A stretch of DNA of 64,000 nucleotides. It comes from Thermococcus sp. Lineage in GTDB: Archaea > Methanobacteriota_B > Thermococci > Thermococcales > Thermococcaceae. A program made the translations under genes and the position numbers. Shown here in pieces: positions 7,775-15,408 of the stretch (positions are counted from its first letter, which is position 1; the number at the start of each line of letters is the position of its first letter). The notes below the pieces were generated by a model. That model saw nothing but the letters and a program-made list of their open reading frames with translations, searched no databases and had not been told where the DNA came from. Location: positions 46,486 through 110,485 of the forward strand of contig NZ_JALVUC010000019.1 of assembly GCF_027023865.1 (NCBI RefSeq), read 5' to 3'.

Positions 7775-8571
7775 ACCCTGAGAGACTCCTTGAACTCTAC
7801 TTTGACGAGGACTGCCCATACTTCGATGAAACGACTGAACTACTGAAGATAAGGGGAGCCGGCAATATGAAAATAATCTCAAGAGAGTCTGGCATTGCAG
7901 CCTGCACGGAGGAGCTTTCAGATTTTTTATTGAAGGAAGAACTCAAGGTGAGGTTCCTGCCGAGCGGTTCACACTTTAAAGCTGGAGACACTATTTTGGC
8001 CGCCGAGGGGGAGTTGAGAACACTTTTTAGGGCCTGGAGGGTTTCCCAAACCCTCCTCTCTATAACCTGTGCCATAGCAACGGAGACGGGGAGGCTTGTT
8101 AAACTCGCGAGGAAAGCCAACCCTAACGCTGTCATCGCAACGACCAGAAAACCCCACCCTGGAATGCGCTACTTTGAGCTAAAGGCTGTAAGAGCCGGCG
8201 GCGGTGAGGTTCACAGGAACTCCCTCAGCGACTCAATTTTGATAACACAGAACCATCTTCGAGTTGCTGGGGAGCTTAAAAATCTAAGAGCGCTCAAAAA
8301 AATTGAACTTGAGCCGAGGAATATCGAAGAAGCCGTAGAATACGCCAAAAAAGCGAACCTCCTTCTCCTTGACCATTTCCCCCTCAGCGAACTTAGAGAA
8401 CTCGTCCCGAGGCTCAGAGAGCTTAATCCCTCACTTGAGATAGCGGTCGCCGGGAACATAACGGCCGAAAACATAGGGGAATACGCGAAGACTGCGGACG
8501 TAATCATCACCAGCGCGCCTTACTATGCAAGACCACTGGATTTAACGACGAGGATAGAAAGAAAAAGTTAA
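7771..8571 (+). CDS. modD: ModD, quinolinate-phosphoribosyltransferase-like protein of molybdate transport operons
   Basis: 266 residues of the nicotinate-nucleotide pyrophosphorylase (NadC) fold. RKPHPGMRYFELKAVRAGGGEVHR is the phosphoribosyl-binding block, followed by the TIM-barrel strand VAGNITAENIGEYA. Its place as fourth gene in a modABC operon, with ATGA overlap to modC, identifies it as ModD rather than NadC. ModD proteins are long known from molybdate operons but have no agreed reaction; a phosphoribosyl transfer in cofactor or pterin metabolism is plausible. The 3' end overlaps the convergent feoB by 30 bp. Confidence 0.85.
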   Translation: MNPERLLELYFDEDCPYFDETTELLKIRGAGNMKIISRESGIAACTEELSDFLLKEELKVRFLPSGSHFKAGDTILAAEGELRTLFRAWRVSQTLLSITCAIATETGRLVKLARKANPNAVIATTRKPHPGMRYFELKAVRAGGGEVHRNSLSDSILITQNHLRVAGELKNLRALKKIELEPRNIEEAVEYAKKANLLLLDHFPLSELRELVPRLRELNPSLEIAVAGNITAENIGEYAKTADVIITSAPYYARPLDLTTRIERKS

Positions 8572-10452
8572 ACGAAAACCCCCCACCAGCCTCGCGATTA
8601 TTCCGGCCCAGAGCATTCCATAGGCGAAGGCGGTGATTTCAATTATTGCTGCCCTCCTCAACCCGAACTCTTTGGCCAGCATCGAAAAGGCTATGATGCA
8701 CGGAATCTGGAAGGTTGATGCCAGGCCAAAGGTGAAGAGCTGGAAGTTGCTCATAACCGCGGAGAAGTCGGTGGTTCCGAGGGCGTTTGCCAGCATCGCC
8801 GGAACCAAGTCCTTCTGGAGGAAGCCGTATATCAGTGGAATTATCGTTTTCGCTGGGATATGGAGCCAGTCAACGGTCAGGAAGCTGAAGGGTTTCACTA
8901 CTGGGTCCACAAGATTGTAGTAGGCAACCAGGCCGTAGAGCATCCCACCGACGATGAGCAGGGGAATGACTATGTAAACGAAGTCCTCCATCCTGACCCA
9001 GGCCTTGACGAGCATGTTCCTCATCATGGGCTTCCTGTAGGGCGGCAGTTCTTCTATAAGGAAGTGCTCCTCCCTGGGAATTACCACGTTGAGGAGCCTT
9101 GCCGTGACGACAAAAACGAAGAACGCCGCTATGTAAATCCCTATGGCGTAAACCGCCCCAGCGTAGTGCCCAACGATACCGAAGATTATACCACTCCTTG
9201 AGGAACAGGGAACGGTCATGTAGAGTATTGCCACCTTAAGCCTGTCCCTAAAGTTAGGCAACACGCGGGTGGCCCTTATTGCCGGAACACTACAGCCGAA
9301 CCCGAGCATTATTGGTATCACCGACTTTCCGGGGAGGCCGAGCTTCCCCATGAGCTTATCGAGGACCACCACGAACCTCGATAGAATTCCACTGTCTTCG
9401 AGCAGAGCGAGGATGATGTAAAATATCCCAATGTAAGGAACGGCAACGCTGATCCCCGCCGCCAAACCGATTAGGGCATTCTCCACAAGCAACTGGACGA
9501 AGTAGCTCTGACCTTGAAGCCACGGCTGGATGCTACTAAGGAAGAAATTGAAGTAGTTCTCAAGAAAGTTCTGAAACCAGCCACCTATGTAGAGCAAAGA
9601 TGCAAAGATTCCGGCGAAAACGGCCAAGGTAAAGAGCATTCCAGCCAAGGTATTGTTTATTATCAGCTCGTCCAGCCAACTCAGACGGAAGCCTCTAGCG
9701 CTTATCCTCTCCACCTGTCTCGCGAGGAAGGAAGCGTAACCGGCCCTGGTTACTATTATATCCCTCTCGATGCTTGGATGCTCCCTCCTGAACTCCGCTC
9801 TTATATCCTCAAGCCCCGGGAAGCCGAAGAGTTCAACGGCCACCGGGTCGTTTTCAAGGAGTTTAACCGCTATCCCCTTTTTGGAAAGCCTTCCGTCATA
9901 GTGGAGTTCTTTCAGAACCTCGGAAATCGCCATCTCTATATGATCATCATAAGTGAAAGTGTAGGACGGTTTCCTCGCCTCTCTAAGGCATTTCTCCAGC
10001 TCCCCAAGCTTTCCCTTCACGGGGTTTATCCTGATCACCGGAACACCTAGGAGCTTCTCAAGGAGTGGCATGTTGATGAAGATGCCCTTCTCCTCAGCCT
10101 CCTCCCAGAAGTTCAGGGCCAAAACCATTGGGACGCCCAGTTCAGCCAGCTGGAGCGTCATTATCAGACTTCTCTCAAGGGAAGTGGCATCAACAACCTG
10201 AACCACAAAGTCATAATCTTCCTCAAGGATTATCCTATCAGTCACCTTTTCCTCCTCACTCGATGGGGAGAGGCTGTAAGCCCCGGGCGTATCGATGAAC
10301 AGGAATTCCTCGCCGTTTATCACGGCTTTTCCACTGCTCATGTCAACCGTTGTCCCAGGATAGTTGGATATCATCACCTTTGCCCCTGTGAGGGCATTGA
10401 GAAGACTGGACTTTCCAACGTTAGGCTGGCCGACCAGGAGAACCTTCTTCAT
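8542..10452 (-). CDS. feoB: Ferrous iron transporter FeoB
   Basis: 636-residue Fe(II) uptake GTPase/permease. The N-terminal G domain has G1 GQPNVGKSS (residues 8-16), G3 DTPGAYSL (about 55-62), and a G4-like NFWEEA where bacterial proteins have NxxD. About nine membrane helices follow, with the conserved GFGCSVPAI and VPCSSRSGI Cys motifs proposed to line the iron path. It is shorter than E. coli FeoB (773) and lacks the long C-terminal extension, as is common in archaea. The start overlaps the upstream regulator/FeoA gene by 32 nt, indicating coupling. The 3' end overlaps modD on the other strand. Expression should follow the DtxR-box promoter at 11004-11022. Confidence 0.93.
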   Translation of the reverse strand: MKKVLLVGQPNVGKSSLLNALTGAKVMISNYPGTTVDMSSGKAVINGEEFLFIDTPGAYSLSPSSEEEKVTDRIILEEDYDFVVQVVDATSLERSLIMTLQLAELGVPMVLALNFWEEAEEKGIFINMPLLEKLLGVPVIRINPVKGKLGELEKCLREARKPSYTFTYDDHIEMAISEVLKELHYDGRLSKKGIAVKLLENDPVAVELFGFPGLEDIRAEFRREHPSIERDIIVTRAGYASFLARQVERISARGFRLSWLDELIINNTLAGMLFTLAVFAGIFASLLYIGGWFQNFLENYFNFFLSSIQPWLQGQSYFVQLLVENALIGLAAGISVAVPYIGIFYIILALLEDSGILSRFVVVLDKLMGKLGLPGKSVIPIMLGFGCSVPAIRATRVLPNFRDRLKVAILYMTVPCSSRSGIIFGIVGHYAGAVYAIGIYIAAFFVFVVTARLLNVVIPREEHFLIEELPPYRKPMMRNMLVKAWVRMEDFVYIVIPLLIVGGMLYGLVAYYNLVDPVVKPFSFLTVDWLHIPAKTIIPLIYGFLQKDLVPAMLANALGTTDFSAVMSNFQLFTFGLASTFQIPCIIAFSMLAKEFGLRRAAIIEITAFAYGMLWAGIIARLVGGFRLTFSFYPRR

Positions 10453-10990
10453 ATGCTTTCATCCCCCTGAGCTTTCCTGCAACCCTGCCGTCTACCATAA
10501 CAAGCCTTCCGCTGACATCTAGGACGAGCAGGTCCCTTCCTATCTTTATTACCCTAAATCTCGTGCCCGGAATCAGATCCACACCCATAAGCCTCGCTAT
10601 TGCCTTGGGATTTTCAAGTTCCATGCTCACAAGCACGCCTTCCTCGTTGGGCTTGAAAGTACTTATCGGGATTGAATTTCCAGCCTTCTCGATGTAACCG
10701 ACCCTGTCGCCCATGTGCTCAAAGGAGTGGGCAACTTTATGGCCAAAGAATTGCTCGACGGTTCTGTGATAGTCGTAGATAACTTCAGCGGCCTTCTCTC
10801 CTTCCTCTGTGAGGACTATCCTCTCGCCCTCGCGCCTAGCAAGGTTCTTCCGCTCAAGCTCCCTAACCGCTTCCTCAACCTCTTCCCTTGTAACTTTACT
10901 GTCCTCCATCACATCTCCAAAGCTCGGCGGCGAACCCTTCTCCCTAGCCAAGCGGAGGATGTCCTCCATTAGTACCTTCTTCCAGCCCAT
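10421..10990 (-). CDS. DtxR-type winged-helix regulator fused to a FeoA/SH3 domain
   Basis: 189 residues. Residues 1-60 are a winged helix (GDVMEDSKVTREEVEEAVRELERKNLA...IVLTEEG). Residues 60-100 resemble the DtxR dimerisation/metal region (YDYHRTVEQFFGHKVAHSFEHMG). Residues 105-180 are a FeoA-like SH3 barrel (LMGVDLIPGTRFRVIKIGRDLLVLDV). One polypeptide could therefore be both the FeoA partner of FeoB and an iron sensor. ATG 10990 has ggtgggag upstream, and the DtxR-like box 11004-11022 lies between its TATA (gatttaaatt on the minus strand) and the expected transcript start. Autoregulation by Fe(II) is the simplest reading, though some archaeal DtxR-FeoA proteins may be only transport partners. 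Confidence 0.82.
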   Translation of the reverse strand: MGWKKVLMEDILRLAREKGSPPSFGDVMEDSKVTREEVEEAVRELERKNLARREGERIVLTEEGEKAAEVIYDYHRTVEQFFGHKVAHSFEHMGDRVGYIEKAGNSIPISTFKPNEEGVLVSMELENPKAIARLMGVDLIPGTRFRVIKIGRDLLVLDVSGRLVMVDGRVAGKLRGMKAYEEGSPGRPA

Positions 10991-11003
10991 TCTCCCACCG
11001 GAA

Positions 11004-11022
11004 TTAGGTCAGCCTAACCCAA
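11004..11022 (-). promoter_or_regulatory. DtxR/IdeR-type iron box in the feoAB promoter
   Basis: TTAGGTCAGCCTAACCCAA matches 17 of 19 positions of the well-known DtxR/IdeR consensus TTAGGTTAGSCTAACCTAA. It lies just downstream of the minus-strand TATA box, where a bound repressor would block transcription of the regulator/FeoA and feoB genes. Confidence 0.75.
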
Positions 11023-11109
11023 TTTAAATCTTTGCCCGCTTCCTGTGAAGAATTGGTCATACCCGTGGCATAAGGTTTAAGGTTTGTATAATAATCCCAA
11101 GAATAGGAG

Positions 11110-11128
11110 TTAGATTAGTCTAACCTAA
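11110..11128 (+). promoter_or_regulatory. DtxR/IdeR-type iron box in the divergent ATPase operon promoter
   Basis: TTAGATTAGTCTAACCTAA matches 17 of 19 positions of the DtxR consensus and contains the perfect arms GTTAGA/TCTAAC (11109-11124). A TATA box (tgtataataa, about 11085-11094) lies 25 bp upstream, so the box covers the expected transcript start. This predicts iron repression of the operon 11143-14172. Confidence 0.75.
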
Positions 11129-11142
11129 TGGAGGTGGTTTCC

Positions 11143-11889
11143 ATGCTGGTAAAGCTGGGTGGGTGGATTGACAGGATACTCCCACAGGGGTTCCCGACGA
11201 ACACCTCAACCCTCGTCAGCGGGCCGGGAGGTTCTGGAAAGCCCCTTGTGGGCTACGCCTTCGCATCGGGCTGGCTGAGGAACGGCGGGAACGTCGTCTT
11301 CTTTCTGACGAGCACGACTCTGGAGTACCTGAAGAACACGATGAAGCTCTTGGGAACGAACCTCAACGACTACTACGGCAGGGTTTTCTTCGTGGAGCTT
11401 GATCCCATGATAGATGCCATCGAACCGGTTGGTGACACCCACATACGGGCTAACTTCATCAAGCCCGATGTGTGGGACGAGGCACTTTCACTGGCGAACA
11501 TCTATTTAAGCAACTCCCCAAGCGAGCTCGGAACGATGGTGGTTGGTGCAGCTTTGAACCTGCTCTTCTTCTCGCCGACATACGGCAGGGCAATCCACGA
11601 GAAAATCAAAGGCGCCCTGAGCGTTGACAAGACGAAGACCTACTTCCTCATTGTTAACACCGACGTTTTCAGGGGGATGGTCGAGGAGCTTGAAAAGTCA
11701 GCGGACAGCCTGATGTTCAGCAGGATGGAGAGGCCGATGAGGCTCTTCCTCAGGGTTGAGCGGGTCAAGGGGGCGCCTTTTGAGAGGAAGGAAACCGAGG
11801 TTCCGCTCTCAAAGGGGATCCTTGAGGAGATAAGGAAGGAAGCGGAGAGGGGCAAGAAAAACCTGATTCCGGCCATAAAAAGGCTGTGA
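11143..11889 (+). CDS. RecA/KaiC-fold protein with altered Walker A (GKP)
   Basis: 248 residues of the RecA/KaiC/RadB ATPase fold. After TLVSGPGGSGKPLVGYAFASGWL comes the strand NVVFFLTSTTLEYL; later strands are VFFVELDP and GTMVVGAA. The P-loop reads GPGGSGKP: the Ser/Thr that coordinates Mg-ATP is replaced by Pro. Nucleotide hydrolysis is therefore doubtful and the protein may bind without hydrolysis or act structurally. ATG 11143 has ggaggtgg 5 nt upstream; an ATG at 11128 overlaps that site. It is the first gene of a four-gene operon under a DtxR box. The next gene has the same fold and the same K-P change, so the two may form a heteromer. Function unknown; a link to iron homeostasis is inferred from the promoter. 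Confidence 0.7.
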   Translation: MLVKLGGWIDRILPQGFPTNTSTLVSGPGGSGKPLVGYAFASGWLRNGGNVVFFLTSTTLEYLKNTMKLLGTNLNDYYGRVFFVELDPMIDAIEPVGDTHIRANFIKPDVWDEALSLANIYLSNSPSELGTMVVGAALNLLFFSPTYGRAIHEKIKGALSVDKTKTYFLIVNTDVFRGMVEELEKSADSLMFSRMERPMRLFLRVERVKGAPFERKETEVPLSKGILEEIRKEAERGKKNLIPAIKRL

Positions 11890-11898
11890 GGTGAGAAC

Positions 11899-12594
11899 AT
11901 GAGGTTTAGTTTTGAGGGCTTCGATTTCGAACTCCCTGCCTTTACCCTTCTTTCCGGCCCGATGGCCGCGGCAAAGCCCCTCTTTGCTCAAAAGTTCATT
12001 GCGGAGTTCCTCGGGGAGAACCAGGATTACAAAGTCCTCTACTTTGCCACGAGCTCCCCCGTGTGCGGGGTTCTGAGGAACCTCAAGGTCTTTGGGCTGG
12101 GCGACGATTTGGCGGGGGGAGTAACCTTTCTCGACTACCAGCCCTCGTGCGAAGGAATAAGAAAGGTTGACACCAGCTACTACATCGGCAACTTCTCTAA
12201 TCCAGAACAGCTTGAGAAGGCACTGGGTGTGGCAGACGAGAGAACAATAGTCGTGGTTCCGTCGTTCACACTCCTCCTAATTGGAAGAGAGGCAAAAGAT
12301 GAACTCACGGACGTTCTCATCAAAGGTATAAGGAAGGCCAATCCGATAGCCTTCGTAGCCGTCAACACGGCAATGTTCGGGGAGCAGAACGAAAGGCTCG
12401 CGGAGAGCGCGGACAACGTCCTTGAGTTCACAAAGAAGGGCGAAAAGGTTTTCGTTAGGGCGCTTAAGTTTAAAGGGGCGGCCCCAAAGGAGGAAGTCCC
12501 CTTCGACTTCCCGCGTGAGATGTTCGATGGGACCAAGAAGGAGGTCGCCGAGAGAACCGCCCAGATAATCCGCGAGAAGAAGGTGGGAGGATGA
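11899..12594 (+). CDS. Second RecA-like protein with degenerate P-loop (GPMAAAKP)
   Basis: 231 residues with the same fold order as its neighbour: P-loop strand LLSGPMAAAKPLFAQKFIAE, then KVLYFATSSPVCGVL, TFLDYQPSC, and a Walker-B-like TIVVVPSFTLLLIG. The P-loop has lost the Gly before Lys and the Ser/Thr after it, so classical ATPase activity is unlikely. Four Cys or Cys-adjacent positions (PVCGV, PSCEG) might matter for metal or redox sensing. The start ATG has gaggtgag upstream and lies 10 nt after the previous stop. It shares its stop region with the next gene (ATGA). Paralogy with the preceding gene suggests a paired complex; no function is established that I can name. Confidence 0.68.
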   Translation: MRFSFEGFDFELPAFTLLSGPMAAAKPLFAQKFIAEFLGENQDYKVLYFATSSPVCGVLRNLKVFGLGDDLAGGVTFLDYQPSCEGIRKVDTSYYIGNFSNPEQLEKALGVADERTIVVVPSFTLLLIGREAKDELTDVLIKGIRKANPIAFVAVNTAMFGEQNERLAESADNVLEFTKKGEKVFVRALKFKGAAPKEEVPFDFPREMFDGTKKEVAERTAQIIREKKVGG

Positions 12595-13169
12595 TTCTCA
12601 TTGATGAGTACTTCAGACAGTACCCCGCGAGGAGGAAGGTGGCTGAGTTCCTGCTAAGGAACGGCGTAAGCGTTAGGAACGGCTCCATGAGTTTCCACGG
12701 GGTAGAACTGCCGATAAGTGAGGTCGCAAGGGCCACAGGGGTAAACAGAAAAGCCGTGTACGTAACCATGGAAACCATAGAAACTTCCAACGCCCTCCGG
12801 CTGCTCTTCGAGAGAATCGAACCAGAACTAAAGGTTGAGAGCATAGCACCCGCTATGAACTGGGAGGTTCTCCAAGTTGAGGTTGAAAAGAATCCCACAG
12901 AGGTGCTTCACCACATTCTACGGATCATACTGGATGAAGGCAACGAGGTCATCTCGGTTGACCTGAGAAACCCGCCGGGGGAGAAAACGCACCTTTCAAT
13001 CACCCTAGAGAGGCCCCTTAAAGGTGAAACCCTTAGAAGGCTCAAAGATATTCTGGGGATAAGGAGACTCCTCCTAAGAACCCCTGAAAAAGACAAAACC
13101 AAACTCGTCTGCACGTTTTGCGAGGTTGTGTATTGCCCAAGGAGGGGTGGTAGTAATGTGGAGGATTAG
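12591..13169 (+). CDS. HTH regulator with ACT-like domain
   Basis: 192 residues. The N-terminal half contains a helix-turn-helix (LPISEVARATGVNRKAVYVTMETI, about residues 41-64). The middle part (WEVLQVEVEKNPTEVLHHILRIILDEGNEVISVDLRNP) has the beta-alpha-beta pattern of an ACT-like ligand domain, as in archaeal 'predicted regulators of amino acid metabolism'. A C-terminal CTFCEVVYC offers three Cys that could hold a metal or Fe-S cluster. It overlaps the preceding gene by ATGA and the aminotransferase start by 14 nt, so it belongs to the iron-box operon. It probably controls amino-acid or metal-linked genes; its targets are unknown. Confidence 0.65.
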   Translation: MILIDEYFRQYPARRKVAEFLLRNGVSVRNGSMSFHGVELPISEVARATGVNRKAVYVTMETIETSNALRLLFERIEPELKVESIAPAMNWEVLQVEVEKNPTEVLHHILRIILDEGNEVISVDLRNPPGEKTHLSITLERPLKGETLRRLKDILGIRRLLLRTPEKDKTKLVCTFCEVVYCPRRGGSNVED

Positions 13170-14172
13170 GAGTTCGATACGCCGGCTCCCGAGGGCCGAA
13201 GCCCCGCCCGAGGTTTCGGCGAGGATTTGCCTTGACAAGAACGAGAGCCCCTTCGACCTCCCCCATGGACTGAAAAAGGAGCTTTTTGAAAAACTCTCAA
13301 AAATCCCCCTCAATCGCTACCCTCCGGGTTACCCAACGGAACTGGAGGGAAAAATCGCAGGGTACCTAAACCTTTCCCCTGAAAACGTCATCGTCGCCAA
13401 CGGAAGCGATGAACTGATAGGTCTAATTCTAAAGGTCTTTGAAGGAGACCATATAGTGATAAGCTCCCCAACCTTCGGTATGTACGATTTCTTCGCGGCG
13501 CTGGAGGGGATTAAGGTAATCGATGTCCCCCTCGGTGAGGGCTTTGAACTCGGTGATGTTGAGAGGTTCGCCGATGGGGCGAGGGCAATCTTCATCTGCT
13601 CCCCCAACAACCCGACCGGAAACACCCACCCAAAAAAGAGAATAATCGAAGTCCTCGAAACCGGTGCGCCAGTGATCCTCGACGAGGCCTATGCCGAATT
13701 CGCGAAGGAGAGCAACATCGACCTCGTGAAAGATTATGACAACCTCATAATACTCAGAACGTTCTCCAAGGCCTTCGGCCTAGCGGGAGCTAGGCTCGGC
13801 TACGCCGTCGCGAGCGAAGAAACCATGGATTACCTGAGGCGTGTTCTCCCGCCCTTCAGCGTTAACTCCCTCTCCCTCAAGGCGGGGGAGTTCATGTTCG
13901 AGCACCTAGATTACGTGGGGCACGTCATTAGGTACATAATCGAGGAGAGGGAGAGGCTCTACCGCGAGTTCAAAGATTACACGTACCCGAGCGAGGCAAA
14001 CTTCCTCCTCATGAAACTCGATGCCCATGACTTTCTGCTGAAGAGGGGCATAGTGGTGAAGAAGCTGGGCGGAAGGCTCAAGGGTCATATCCGGGTGACC
14101 GTTGGGAGGAAAGAGGAAAACGACGAGCTCATAAGTGCTTTAAGGGAGTTCATCAACCTCACAGCGGGGTAG
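13156..14172 (+). CDS. hisC: Histidinol-phosphate/aromatic aminotransferase
   Basis: 338-residue fold-type I PLP aminotransferase of the HisC subgroup. LDKNESPFDLP near the N-terminus, ANGSDELI, SPNNPTGN, DEAYAEF and the PLP-Lys block RTFSKAFGLAGARLGYA (Lys about 205) are all present. It would interconvert imidazole-acetol phosphate and histidinol phosphate, or act on aromatic amino acids. No other his genes are in the window, so substrate assignment rests on the family only. ATG 13156 has ggaggggtgg upstream and lies in the end of the regulator gene, making it the last cistron of the iron-box operon. Its 3' end overlaps the convergent mrp gene by 14 bp. Confidence 0.88.
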   Translation: MWRIRSSIRRLPRAEAPPEVSARICLDKNESPFDLPHGLKKELFEKLSKIPLNRYPPGYPTELEGKIAGYLNLSPENVIVANGSDELIGLILKVFEGDHIVISSPTFGMYDFFAALEGIKVIDVPLGEGFELGDVERFADGARAIFICSPNNPTGNTHPKKRIIEVLETGAPVILDEAYAEFAKESNIDLVKDYDNLIILRTFSKAFGLAGARLGYAVASEETMDYLRRVLPPFSVNSLSLKAGEFMFEHLDYVGHVIRYIIEERERLYREFKDYTYPSEANFLLMKLDAHDFLLKRGIVVKKLGGRLKGHIRVTVGRKEENDELISALREFINLTAG

Positions 14173-15055
14173 ATAGCTCTTCGGTCTCTTCCCCCCCTTT
14201 CGTCTCTTCCAATTTTTTAACCAGTTTTTCTGCGATCTCTTCAATGGCCTTCGCCGCTGAAGTATCGCCATAGAGAACTATTGGGATGCCGGCATCGCTG
14301 GCTTCTCTAGCCTTGAGGTCGATGGGAATTTCACCGAGGAAGTTAACGCCCTCCTTCTCCGCGAGCTTCCTGCCGCCACCCCTTCCAAAGAGGTCTATCT
14401 CGTTCCCACAGTGTGGGCAGATGAGGTAACTCATGTTCTCAACCACAGCAACGTACGGCACCCCCATCTTCTTCATGAAGTTTACCGCTTTTCCTGTGTC
14501 CAGAAGGGCAACCTCCTGCGGGGTGGTTACTATCACTGCCGCGTCGAGTTTTATGCTCTGCGTAACCGTCAGTATCTCGTCACCTGTTCCCGGTGGGAAA
14601 TCCACGATAAAGAAGTCAAGCTCACCCCACTTCGTGTCCCCCAAGAGCTGCTATATTGCCTTTGTCACAAGCGGCCCACGCCAGATGACCGGCTGGTCTT
14701 CTCCCACAATAAAGCCGAGGGTCATGACTTTAATCAGGACCGTTTTTCCGTTGAAGTCCGTCTCCGGAGGGAGCATCTCGAACCTGCCGTCTTCCGTTCT
14801 CTCGGCTAGAACGTTGACGTTTTCAAGCCCCATCATTTTGGCTATGTCTGGACCATGTATATCAGCGTCGAGGATCCCAACGCGGTAGCCTTTCTTTGCC
14901 AGGGCCGTTGCAAGGTTGACGGCAACCGTGCTCTTTCCAACGCCGCCCTTGCCGCTCAGAACCGCTATCTTGTACTTCCACTTAGATCCCTTTTTCCTGA
15001 TCCTATCCTTCGTAACCTGAATGGCGTTAACAGCTTTTTCACGGTTCAGGGCCAT
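14159..15055 (-). pseudogene. Mrp/NBP35-type Fe-S carrier ATPase interrupted by an in-frame TAG
   Basis: Iron-sulfur cluster carrier of the Mrp/ApbC/NBP35 family. The N-terminal part holds the deviant Walker A ([17 protein letters not shown]) and DADIHGPDI. The C-terminal part holds FIVDFPPGTGDEIL and the cluster-ligand motif CPHC (LICPHCGNEI). Between RGPLVTKAI and QLLGDTKWGELD a TAG codon (14651-14653) interrupts a frame that is otherwise perfect on both sides; relatives have a Lys or Gln-type residue there. One substitution explains it. Either it is a recent nonsense mutation, a sequencing error, or the codon is read through; Thermococcales have no known pyrrolysine system. Start ATG 15055 follows ggtgg. 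Neighbouring NifX/NifB-type genes fit an iron-cluster role. Confidence 0.85.
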
Positions 15056-15068
15056 TTTTGCCACCAAA

Positions 15069-15135
15069 GGACAATTACATGAGCTTACGATAAAGTTTTT
15101 GGTATTTTAACCTCAAGTTATACTCAAAATTGTCC
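15069..15135. repeat. Inverted repeat GGACAATT / AATTGTCC flanking the divergent mrp promoter
   Basis: GGACAATT (15069-15076) and AATTGTCC (15128-15135) are perfect 8-bp inverted arms enclosing the region that must hold the mrp promoter. They could be an operator pair or chance. Confidence 0.35.
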
Positions 15136-15155
15136 AGTAAGCTTTTTAGAGCGTT

Positions 15156-15169
15156 TGTGCATATGCACA
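15156..15169. promoter_or_regulatory. Palindrome TGTGCATATGCACA, copy 1
   Basis: A perfect 14-bp palindrome between a TATA-like element (gctttttag, about 15141-15149) and the start of the small Gly/Arg/Trp-rich gene. The identical 14-mer occurs at 18487-18500 before a NifX-family gene. Two exact copies in comparable positions make a shared operator likely. Confidence 0.65.
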
Positions 15170-15182
15170 GCTGGTGATGGAC

Positions 15183-15356
15183 ATGCCGAGAGGCTGGGGA
15201 AGAGGCAGGGTGTGGTTTGGCAAGGGCAGATGGTTCGCCCCATAGCCCGGTGGGGGGCCCTTCAGCCACCTGCCGCCGTGGCAGAGACCGGGCTGGGTCT
15301 ATAGAAGGGGCTATTGGAGAGCTCGCTTTTATCCATACCCGCGTTATCCCTATTAA
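15183..15356 (+). pseudogene. Small Gly/Arg/Trp-rich (DUF5320-like) protein split by an in-frame TAG
   Basis: From ATG 15183 the frame reads MPRGWGRGRVWFGKGRWFAP, a TAG at 15243-15245, then continues in the same frame with PGGGPFSHLPPWQRPGWVY and an Arg/Tyr-rich end to TAA at 15354-15356. Composition on both sides of the TAG is the same (Gly, Arg, Trp, Tyr, Pro), so this was one protein of about 57 residues. A TGG to TAG change (Trp) would explain it. The product resembles the small Gly-rich proteins that accompany Mrp and NifX-like genes, and also the tails of the proteins at 18521 and 19459. A T7 terminator tract follows directly. As written, only a 20-residue peptide would be made. Confidence 0.55.
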
Positions 15357-15358
15357 CC

Positions 15359-15365
15359 TTTTTTT
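15359..15365 (+). terminator. T7 tract after the small Gly/Trp-rich gene
   Basis: Seven consecutive T starting two bases after the TAA of the preceding small gene, as expected for archaeal termination. Confidence 0.5.
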
Positions 15366-15408
15366 AGGCGGGAAAATTATTAAGTCACTGAAAACAAAAA
15401 CCTTCGTG

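Noticed and set aside
14651-15245. TAG codons as pyrrolysine sites
   Set aside because: Thermococcales have no known pyrrolysine system, the affected families carry no methylamine methyltransferase role, and single base changes explain both codons.
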